The notes under the pieces were generated by a model, which saw only the letters and a program-made list of their open reading frames with translations, was not told where the DNA came from and did not search any database. A DNA stretch of 5,269 bases from Deltaproteobacteria bacterium. Its GTDB lineage: Bacteria > Desulfobacterota > Desulfobacteria > Desulfobacterales > UBA11574. Location of the stretch: positions 1-5,269 of the forward strand of contig JAFDCA010000144.1 of the NCBI GenBank assembly GCA_019313025.1. Reading direction: 5' to 3'. A program made the position numbers and the translations under genes. Shown here one piece after another: positions 1 to 4,952 of the stretch (its first letter is position 1; every line of letters begins with the position of its first letter).

Positions 1-240
1 CTCAGACAGCTTCCCGACCTCAACGAAATCATCCGGCGGCTTAGGGTAAATCGTGACCGTTATTCATTCAATCGGAACATATTTTTGGCAACTGCTATAA
101 AACTTATTCGCTGTCGTATAAATTGGAAAAATATGCAGATGGTATATAAAATTTCATTCTGATTAAAAAGCATTTGGATTGGATAGGCACAGAAAGCGAG
201 ACAACCACTTAATTCTGAAAGGTTGGAAAAAATGATTGCT
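1..240. other. No defensible gene; left-edge sequence
   Basis: The first 60 bases are GC-richer than what follows. They are open on the plus strand in frame 1 up to a TGA at 160-162, and on the minus strand from a TGA near 64 to the edge, where the reading includes YPKPPDDFVEVGKLSE. Neither frame has a convincing start or ribosome binding site inside the window. They could be the edge of a neighbouring gene or a decayed mobile element; I cannot say which. Bases 70-240 are AT-rich and show no clear feature. Confidence 0.3.
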
Positions 241-244
241 TGAA

Positions 245-282
245 GAATAAATAAAACCCGGTCTTAATTTAAGACCAGGTTT
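245..282 (-). terminator. Intrinsic terminator of tRNA-Pro
   Basis: On the minus strand, AAACC-T-GGTCTTA pairs with TAAGACC-G-GGTTT: 12 pairs around one mismatch with a 3-nt loop (254-282). A T-rich run, TTTATTTATTCTT, follows on the minus strand. It lies about 34 bp after the 3' end of tRNA-Pro, where that transcript should end. Confidence 0.75.
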
Positions 283-315
283 GAGTTCGTTGTTCTCAGA
301 ATAGAGGGATTTAAT

Positions 316-392
316 TGGTCGGGACGGCGCGATTTGAACGCGCGACCCCAGCGTCCCGAACGCTGTGCTCTACCAGACTGAGCCACGTCCCG
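316..392 (-). tRNA. tRNA-Pro (anticodon CGG)
   Basis: Reading the minus strand gives a full cloverleaf. The acceptor is CGGGACG/CGTCCCG, the D stem GCTC/GAGC, the anticodon stem CAGCG/CGCTG around loop TTCGGGA, and the T stem GCGCG/CGCGC around TTCAAAT. The discriminator is A and the CCA end is encoded (316-318). The loop places CGG at positions 34-36 and G at 37, as is usual for tRNA-Pro, so it reads CCG codons. All stems are intact and length is 77 nt with CCA. It lies downstream of purA on the same strand but has its own promoter-like sequence and a terminator. Confidence 0.97.
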
Positions 393-403
393 ACTTATTG
401 TTT

Positions 404-432
404 CTTTTATGCCCTCAATAGTAAAATGTCAA
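404..432 (-). promoter_or_regulatory. Likely promoter of tRNA-Pro
   Basis: On the minus strand there is a perfect -35 box TTGACA (427-432), a 17-bp spacer, and TAAAAG (404-409; 4 of 6 matches to TATAAT). Transcription would start near 397, about five bases before the mature tRNA. The -35 box lies just outside the end of the long inverted repeat at 434-578. Confidence 0.5.
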
Positions 433-433
433 A

Positions 434-578
434 CAGTTTCCATACAGAAATGGTTCTTTTACGCAATGTCTATGTCAATCTGCGGAATTAGTTGTGCGAC
501 GCACCACTTGTACGACTCCGCCTCATTCCTTGATTTCCTTGACCTTGCGAAAAATTACTAATTTCTGCTATTGAAACT
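434..578. repeat. 145-bp imperfect inverted repeat between purA and tRNA-Pro
   Basis: The two halves pair almost end to end. AGTTTC (434-439) pairs with GAAACT (573-578), ATA (442-444) with TAT (569-571), and CAGAAAT (445-451) with ATTTCTG (561-567). Bases 457-470 pair with 541-554 (12 of 14), AATC (477-480) with GATT (532-535), and GGAAT (484-488) with ATTCC (525-529). Finally 490-499 pairs with 508-517 by ten consecutive pairs, three of them G·U in plus sense, around an 8-nt loop. There is no coding frame. It resembles a dispersed MITE-like intergenic element; the minus-strand core GAGGCGGAGTCGTAC is familiar to me from Desulfobacterota intergenic repeats, but that is memory, not a search result. 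Confidence 0.75.
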
Positions 579-652
579 CAACTCAATTATCGCACTTTAA
601 AAAATTTACAAATCCCAAAATATTGGACAAAAGAGAGCGTTTTTCAAAGGTC

Positions 653-1960
<1,308 letters not shown>

Positions 1961-1986
1961 TTAAATGAATTGTTCATACTAAAATC

Positions 1987-2015
1987 AATATATACTTTAA
2001 GCTTTTCAAAAACAA
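1987..2015 (-). promoter_or_regulatory. Possible purA promoter
   Basis: In the 83-bp tadA-purA gap the minus strand shows TTGTTT (2010-2015), 17 bp, then TATATT (1987-1992; 5 of 6 to the -10 consensus). The -35 match is weak. purA could also be read from the tadA promoter. Confidence 0.3.
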
Positions 2016-2025
2016 TTTTTGCAGA

Positions 2026-2484
2026 TTAAATCCGTTTTGAAATAAAGAACTCTTGGATAAGTGTCCGGCAAATATCCTGACATACACCATGTATGATTTG
2101 GGGTCGGTGATTTAATCGAACGTCATCTGCGAAGTTATACAAAGAACCCGCAGCTCCCCATTTAAAATCATATGCACCGAAAACAACTCTGGCCACCCTA
2201 GCATGCACAATTGCCCCCATACACATAATACACGGCTCGATGGTAACATACAGTGTTGTACCTAACAATCTGTAATTCAGAACCTTTTGTGCTGCTTTAC
2301 GTAATACCAATATTTCAGCGTGTGCTGTTGGGTCGGAAAGCGTTATGGTCTGATTATGCGACAAGGAGAGGATGTCCCCCGATTCGGCAACAAGTACTGC
2401 ACCTACCGGAACTTCGGCCTTTTGTCCAGCTTTTTTAGCCTCACTTATGGCCAGTTCCATGAAATTTATGTCATCTTCTTTCAT
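2026..2484 (-). CDS. tadA: tRNA-specific adenosine deaminase TadA
   Basis: TadA deaminates adenosine 34 to inosine in the wobble position of tRNA-Arg(ACG), letting one tRNA read CGU, CGC and CGA. It is a zinc cytidine-deaminase-fold enzyme acting as a homodimer. Counting from ATG 2484 (152 aa), EVPVGAVLV is at 24-32, Asn44 precedes the active site, and DPTAHAE carries zinc ligand His55 and proton-shuttle Glu57. EPCIMC carries ligands Cys85 and Cys88, and VFGAYDFKWGAAGSL follows at 101-115 as in E. coli TadA. An in-frame GTG lies three codons upstream (2493), but it has no ribosome binding site and would coincide with the predicted transcription start, so I prefer the ATG; the site before it is weak (GTGGGA). 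The substrate tRNA-Arg(ACG) gene lies nearby on the other strand. purA follows in the same direction. Confidence 0.96.
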   Translation of the reverse strand: MKEDDINFMELAISEAKKAGQKAEVPVGAVLVAESGDILSLSHNQTITLSDPTAHAEILVLRKAAQKVLNYRLLGTTLYVTIEPCIMCMGAIVHARVARVVFGAYDFKWGAAGSLYNFADDVRLNHRPQIIHGVCQDICRTLIQEFFISKRI

Positions 2485-2499
2485 GATTCCCACTAAAAA

Positions 2500-2505
2500 A
2501 TTATA
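2500..2505 (-). promoter_or_regulatory. Possible -10 box of tadA
   Basis: A perfect TATAAT on the minus strand lies 15 bp before ATG 2484 and would start transcription near 2493, giving a very short leader. No good -35 box is seen at the right distance, so this is tentative. Confidence 0.3.
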
Positions 2506-2553
2506 TTGAGATATAATGAATTAACAGCCCGATATAAAATATAATAATAAAGT

Positions 2554-2595
2554 ACCAAAAAGAATATACGATGCGATCCATAGGATCTTTCTGGT
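2554..2595. repeat. Imperfect hairpin upstream of tadA
   Basis: ACCA-A-AAAGA (2554-2563) pairs with TCTTT-C-TGGT (2586-2595): nine pairs around one mismatch. Inside is an alternative perfect inverted repeat GATCC-ATA-GGATC (2575-2587) that competes for part of the same arm. On the minus strand it is followed by TTTATTATTATATTTT, so it could stop minus-strand transcription, but no gene ends there. The rest of the 2494-2660 gap is AT-rich and shows nothing else. Confidence 0.4.
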
Positions 2596-2664
2596 ATTGG
2601 AATTTCGTTATTTCTGAAATGTTTTTAGAGAACAATTTGTGCAGGTTTTAGGATGAATCTGTTA

Positions 2665-2693
2665 TTGACAACTTAGCCTATATATCTTAATAG
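2665..2693 (+). promoter_or_regulatory. Likely promoter of tRNA-Arg
   Basis: A perfect TTGACA (2665-2670) is followed by CTTAAT (2686-2691, 15-bp spacer) or TAATAG (2688-2693, 17-bp spacer). The -35 box is clear and the -10 box is not. Transcription would start near 2698, leaving a leader of about 23 nt before the tRNA. Confidence 0.45.
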
Positions 2694-2720
2694 GTAAAGA
2701 CATTTCAATGAAATTCGTCA

Positions 2721-2798
2721 GCGCCCGTAGCTCAGCCCGGATAGAGCGCCGGACTACGAATCCGTAGGCCGCAGGTTCGAATCCTGCCGGGCGCACCA
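2721..2798 (+). tRNA. tRNA-Arg (anticodon ACG)
   Basis: A cloverleaf is readable throughout. The acceptor is GCGCCCG/CGGGCGC, the D stem GCTC/GAGC, the T stem GCAGG/CCTGC around TTCGAAT, the discriminator A, and the CCA end is encoded (2796-2798). The anticodon loop CTACGAA places ACG at 2756-2758, so A34 should become inosine through TadA, whose gene lies to the left. One oddity is that the anticodon stem CCGGA/TCCGT has a C·T mismatch at its outer pair (2749 with 2765); the other four pairs are intact. A minus-strand open frame over this gene, containing RPAGFEPAAYGFVVRRS, is only antisense reading of the tRNA. Confidence 0.96.
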
Positions 2799-2807
2799 GT
2801 AAAAACA

Positions 2808-2841
2808 GGGGTTTAAAGATATTTTCTTTTAAACCTTTTTT
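2808..2841 (+). terminator. Intrinsic terminator of tRNA-Arg
   Basis: GGTTTAAA (2810-2817) pairs perfectly with TTTAAACC (2828-2835) and is followed by six T's (2836-2841). It begins about 10 bp after the tRNA CCA end. Confidence 0.8.
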
Positions 2842-2924
2842 CATTTTTTAGGGTTTGCCCCACACTAGCCCCACTTTATTCCTGTTGCTAAGGGAACTTT
2901 ATGGAAAGAATTTGCTGAAGGTAC

Positions 2925-2953
2925 GGGTGGGGGTAACGGGTATACCTCCACCC
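2925..2953. repeat. Strong GC-rich hairpin
   Basis: GGGTGGGGGT (2925-2934) pairs with ACCTCCACCC (2944-2953): ten consecutive pairs with one G·T, around a 9-nt loop. It stands out in AT-rich surroundings. It is not a plain terminator, since no T-run follows on either strand. A minus-strand frame of 18 codons (2899-2955, MGGGIPVTPTRTFSKFFP) crosses it, but I have no evidence that it is translated. Confidence 0.6.
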
Positions 2954-3040
2954 ATGGCCCCCGGATAGCACAAACTGCATTCAAAAAATACTCCACACAG
3001 AACCTTTTAATACTTTTAGGCATAACTGAACATGCATCAA

Positions 3041-3110
3041 AATTATTTAGTGCTCATTTTCTGATAAGCATGACCCATTTCAGTTTCATTTATTGATAAA
3101 CATGTCCACT
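3041..3110. mobile_element. Probable IS21-type terminal repeats, element otherwise missing
   Basis: Two similar 24-bp direct repeats start at 3054 and 3086 (32 bp apart) and match at 18 of 24 positions. On the minus strand they share GGxCATGxTTATCA followed by AAATG. IS21-family elements carry such multiple terminal repeats inside their ends, and the string TTTAGTGCTCATTTTCTGAT is what I would expect at one end. No istA or istB gene and no second end are present, so this would be a solo end left by deletion. The family call is by recollection. Confidence 0.4.
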
Positions 3111-3153
3111 TTAAAGGACTCTAATACCTGATCTCCCCTCGACCAGCTTGCCC

Positions 3154-3167
3154 CTGATGATCATCAG
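3154..3167. repeat. Perfect 14-bp palindrome
   Basis: CTGATGATCATCAG is an exact palindrome. It could be a protein-binding site, or chance within a decayed sequence: the minus strand here also reads MIIRGKLVEGRSGIRVL before a stop, possibly the tail of a lost gene next to the IS21-like end. The rest of 3111-3290 shows nothing I can name. Confidence 0.3.
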
Positions 3168-3291
3168 TCCACCATACATAAAGCTTTACAGAATTATGAA
3201 ATGAATTTCACAAAAGTTGGTGAATATTATTCATAAATCGTGACATTGATTACATCGTTTCACAAGATAACTGCTTATAATTAAATCAAAT

Positions 3292-3378
3292 ATGTTTGAT
3301 ATAGAATTTGGCATGGTTTCTGCTTTAAGAGAAGTTAGGAATCAAGACTGGAGTTTAAATAAAAATATACGCAAGTAA
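3292..3378 (+). other. Short open frame, possible decayed relative of the two RNA elements
   Basis: ATG to TAA gives 28 codons beginning MFDIEFGMVSALREVRN. The SALRE stretch and the IE before it resemble the translation of the core block of the two elements downstream (ITALREAN). DNA identity over the best 21 bases is about 14 of 21. There is no ribosome binding site, and the helix partner GCTTCTCT seen in the other two is missing. A perfect inverted repeat, ATCAAA-TATG-TTTGAT (3285-3300), overlaps the start. It may be a third, degraded copy or coincidence. Confidence 0.2.
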
Positions 3379-3475
3379 TTACCACACAACTTCAACACCT
3401 AAAAAAAGAACCACGTGATGGAAATAAGCCTCCAAAGGTTACACTATAAAAGGAAGTCTGAGGTGGTAATTTATG

Positions 3476-3650
3476 GCTTCTCTGGTGTGCGTGCATCTTA
3501 GTTCTCGATCAGGTTTATATATTTTATAATTTGATGAGCATCGAGCTAATAACGGCATTGAGGGAAGCTAATAACTTAGCAAGGGCTTTGTAGGACGGTT
3601 AACCTATCTTCATAACCTTGCATGGGGCGATCCGAAAGGGTCGCCTTTTT
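3476..3650 (+). ncRNA. Unrecognised structured RNA, copy 1
   Basis: This is not a family I recognise. P1 pairs GCTTCTCT (3476-3483) with AGGGAAGC (3561-3568). Inside it, P2 pairs 3484-3490 with 3536-3542 (six of seven, two G·T). A hairpin 3508-3515/3528-3535 lies within P2. After P1, GCAAGG (3579-3584) pairs with CCTTGC (3616-3621) and encloses GTAGG/CCTAT (3590-3594/3603-3607). The element ends in a terminator with a GAAA loop. CTCGAT (3504-3509) can instead pair with ATCGAG (3540-3545), breaking P2, so two states are possible. Copy 2 repeats CGTGCATCTTA (3490-3500) exactly and the block 3547-3573 with one change in 27. A 19-codon frame (3534-3593, MSIELITALREANNLARAL) crosses it without a ribosome binding site. 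Its promoter is unclear; TATAAA at 3445-3450 is a candidate -10. Confidence 0.55.
3626..3650 (+). terminator. Terminator of RNA copy 1
   Basis: GGCGATCC (3626-3633) pairs with GGGTCGCC (3638-3645), eight pairs with one T·G, around a GAAA tetraloop, followed by five T's. Confidence 0.85.
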
Positions 3651-3722
3651 AGTTATCGATTAATTCTATTGTTCAGAATTACAAAGTCATCTTTTTTGAT
3701 CTTTTTAGGCGGTCATTTTTTA

Positions 3723-3751
3723 TTGACAGGAACCATCTAATTATTTAACTT
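3723..3751 (+). promoter_or_regulatory. Promoter candidate for RNA copy 2
   Basis: A perfect TTGACA (3723-3728), a 17-bp spacer and TAACTT (3746-3751, weak -10) predict a start near 3758. That is the first base of the P1 helix of copy 2, as expected for a free-standing RNA gene. Confidence 0.45.
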
Positions 3752-3758
3752 TGTATAA

Positions 3759-3945
3759 AGCTTCTCTTAGTGCACGTGCATCTTATTCCGGTCACCAGCA
3801 TAATGATGCAAAAAGGAATGAAAATTGAATGTGCACTGGGAATAATAACGGCATTGAGAGAAGCTAATAGTATGAGATGCTTGGTAGGCCGAATATGGGG
3901 CTGCCGGGCTAATATTGGCAGGGCACAGAAAGCCTTGCCTTTTTT
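3759..3945 (+). ncRNA. Unrecognised structured RNA, copy 2
   Basis: Related to the element at 3476-3650. P1 is AGCTTCTCT (3759-3767) with AGAGAAGCT (3857-3865), nine perfect pairs. P2 is AGTGCAC (3769-3775) with GTGCACT (3831-3837). Within it ATTCC (3785-3789) pairs with GGAAT (3815-3819), enclosing GCAT-AATG-ATGC (3798-3809). After P1, GGTAGGCC (3883-3890) pairs with GGGCTGCC (3898-3905) with one mismatch, followed by a terminator. GCATCT (3778-3783) could also pair with AGATGC (3875-3880) as a pseudoknot, a contact not conserved in copy 1. The outer P2 pair is A-T here and G-C in copy 1, a paired change. A frame on this strand (3770-3991) exists, but its only start is a GTG inside P2 and it runs through the terminator into antisense of the next gene, so I do not call it a protein. 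Confidence 0.6.
3917..3945 (+). terminator. Terminator of RNA copy 2
   Basis: GGCAGGGC (3917-3924) pairs with GCCTTGCC (3932-3939), eight pairs with one G·T and a 7-nt loop, followed by six T's. It ends five bases before the stop codon of the convergent minus-strand gene. Confidence 0.85.
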
Positions 3946-3950
3946 ATTGC

Positions 3951-4136
3951 TTATTCACCCTCTGGATATTTGTAAACATTCAAACCGATAACAGCATTGG
4001 TACCCTCAATCCTCTGGTTGCCACGTGTACTGGCGATTGTTATTGTTTTGCCAGATTTTGAGGGCCCGAATTCCTTTGTCAAATTTACCTCTATAATTAG
4101 TTTATCGCCTTCAATTTCCCATTTTACGTTCTGCAA
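3951..4136 (-). CDS. Small conserved-type hypothetical protein (61 aa)
   Basis: The function is unknown to me. The 61-residue protein begins MQNVKWEIEGDKLIIEVNL and contains KEFGPSKSGKTITIASTRGN and IGLNVYKYP. Alternating hydrophobic and charged residues suggest a small beta-rich soluble domain. There is no signal peptide, membrane segment or cysteine. I recall similar short proteins with SGKT(I/V)xIAST and GLNVYK motifs in bacteria and archaea, of unassigned role. The start is TTG at 4136, supported by GAAGG seven bases upstream (4144-4148); no better ATG exists. It is transcribed alone, convergent with RNA copy 2 and divergent from the FlbD-like gene. A putative extended -10 promoter and an inverted repeat lie upstream. 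Confidence 0.75.
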   Translation of the reverse strand: MQNVKWEIEGDKLIIEVNLTKEFGPSKSGKTITIASTRGNQRIEGTNAVIGLNVYKYPEGE

Positions 4137-4176
4137 TTATTCACCTTCTTTCGTGTTTAGCTATATTTATCTGAAT

Positions 4177-4209
4177 CGTCAATTCTTGACGGTGAGGATT
4201 ATCATACCA
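4177..4209 (-). promoter_or_regulatory. Extended -10 promoter with operator-like inverted repeat
   Basis: The minus strand reads TGGTATGAT (4201-4209), an extended -10 form, predicting a start near 4194 for the 61-aa gene. Just downstream, CGTCAA-TTC-TTGACG (4177-4191) is a perfect 6-bp-arm inverted repeat placed like an operator. A second repeat, GCACA-AGTTTA-TGTGC (4228-4243), lies upstream. The binding proteins are unknown. Confidence 0.35.
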
Positions 4210-4308
4210 ACATCACTAAGCATGGGTGCACAAGTTTATGTGCTACATGAGACCATCCATGATTTTTTAACTTAAATTATTGAGATAGATTCAAACATTT
4301 TGTATTTA

Positions 4309-4337
4309 TTGACATTAATCCTTTAATCTTATATGTT
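4309..4337 (+). promoter_or_regulatory. Likely promoter of the FlbD-like gene
   Basis: TTGACA (4309-4314) is perfect. A 17-bp spacer and TATGTT (4332-4337; 4 of 6) follow, giving a leader of about 34 nt before ATG 4378. Confidence 0.5.
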
Positions 4338-4377
4338 TCTGATATATTTAATAATTCAAAATTCATCAGGAGGATTA

Positions 4378-4569
4378 ATGTTTATCAAACTGACAGGATT
4401 TAAGAAAGAAGAGCTTGTGGTCAATCTTGATTTGGTAACCACAATCGTAAAAGGTGAGCAGTCTGGTTCAAGACTATATCATTGGCAGCCTCCTCACAGT
4501 TCATTTACTGATGTGGAAGAAACATTGGAAGAAATCACTACAAAGCTAAAGTATAAAGGATTGGTATAA
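4378..4569 (+). CDS. FlbD-like small protein (63 aa)
   Basis: The protein starts MFIKLTGFKKEELVVNLDLV and ends with EETLEEITTKLKYKGLV. The opening (M-IKLT-x-E-x-x-V-N-x-D-L), a middle segment and a closing VEET(L)EEI helix match the layout of the FlbD family of about 60-70 residues. Those genes often sit in flagellar clusters, but the role is not well defined, and no flagellar gene is nearby here. The middle (SRLYHWQPPHSSF) departs from the usual beta strand with a glycine turn, so this may be a divergent paralog. ATG 4378 is chosen because AGGAGG (4368-4373) lies four bases before it; an earlier in-frame ATG at 4333 overlaps the promoter. No signal peptide or membrane segment. Confidence 0.7.
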   Translation: MFIKLTGFKKEELVVNLDLVTTIVKGEQSGSRLYHWQPPHSSFTDVEETLEEITTKLKYKGLV

Positions 4570-4582
4570 CGCGAATTTTCGA

Positions 4583-4668
4583 CAAGCTGCGCTTGGTTCT
4601 AAGGTACGCCAGGCATTGAGCCTGACTGATTCACAAGGTGTCGGCCTGAGCCGAGCACATAACTTACC
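4583..4668 (+). other. Run of three hairpins between two small genes
   Basis: In 125 bp without a clear gene there are three perfect or near-perfect hairpins: CAAGC-TGC-GCTTG (4583-4595), CAGGC-ATTGA-GCCTG (4610-4624), and 4638-4645 with 4650-4658 around CTGA (eight pairs, one bulged G). GGTA (4603-4606) and TACC (4665-4668) could close the last two into a branched fold. The stretch is GC-richer than its neighbours. No T-run follows, so none is a simple terminator. It may be an intercistronic RNA structure or the remains of something inserted. Confidence 0.4.
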
Positions 4669-4694
4669 AGGTCGTTGATGAGATCCTCTCGCAA

Positions 4695-4877
4695 ATGCCT
4701 CTGGAAGAAAGGGTTTCCCTTGCAAGAATGAATAAGGAAGATGTCGATGCTCTTCAAGGTGTTTTTGATCTATACATACGAAGTAAGGTTGACCCTGAGG
4801 ATGAGGAATATGAAAATATTATGCATGCGCTATGGAATCGAGTACGTAAGACTCACCGTTTGAGGATTGTGAAATAA
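4695..4877 (+). CDS. Small acidic hypothetical protein, start region altered
   Basis: The function is unknown. The 60 residues from ATG 4695 (MPLEERVSLARMNKEDVDAL) are charged and likely helical, with no membrane segment; the tail THRLRIVK is basic. The frame also reads as protein before this ATG: AEHITYQVVDEILSQ runs straight into MPLEER, but it is bounded by a TGA at 4647-4649 and has no ATG, GTG or TTG. The codon ATA at 4659-4661 lies where an ATG would give a natural start (MTYQVVDEIL), so the original start may have been lost. ATG 4695 has no ribosome binding site. The protein may be poorly expressed, or a rare start may be used. I recall similar proteins in Desulfobacterota, unnamed. 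Confidence 0.6.
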   Translation: MPLEERVSLARMNKEDVDALQGVFDLYIRSKVDPEDEEYENIMHALWNRVRKTHRLRIVK

Positions 4878-4896
4878 AATGCAAAAAGTTTATAAG
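4867..4896 (+). promoter_or_regulatory. Possible promoter of the OsmC-family gene
   Basis: TTGTGA (4867-4872; 4 of 6), an 18-bp spacer and TATAAG (4891-4896; 5 of 6) lie at the end of the preceding gene and would start transcription near 4903, about 50 bp before the ATG. Confidence 0.35.
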
Positions 4897-4952
4897 TTTA
4901 TATAGACTGCCAATATTAACAACTTAACCCCTTACATGAAAAGGAGGAAACT

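Noticed and set aside
2253..2438. 61-aa plus-strand frame
   Set aside because: It is antisense to tadA across its catalytic motifs.
2662..2844. 60-aa minus-strand frame containing RPAGFEPAAYGFVVRRS
   Set aside because: It is the antisense reading of tRNA-Arg plus its terminator, a well-known false protein.
3154..3160. CTGATGA, the hammerhead ribozyme core string
   Set aside because: The required GAAA and flanking stems are missing; it is half of a perfect palindrome.
3476..3945. CRISPR array or retron locus
   Set aside because: There are only two long diverged copies, no short regular repeats and spacers, and no cas or reverse transcriptase gene in the window.
3770..3991. 73-aa plus-strand frame
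   Set aside because: It begins at a GTG inside helix P2, runs through a terminator and into antisense of the 61-aa gene, and has no ribosome binding site.
4333..4377. Upstream ATG extending the FlbD-like protein by 15 residues
   Set aside because: It overlaps the -10 region and lacks a ribosome binding site, while ATG 4378 has AGGAGG just before it.
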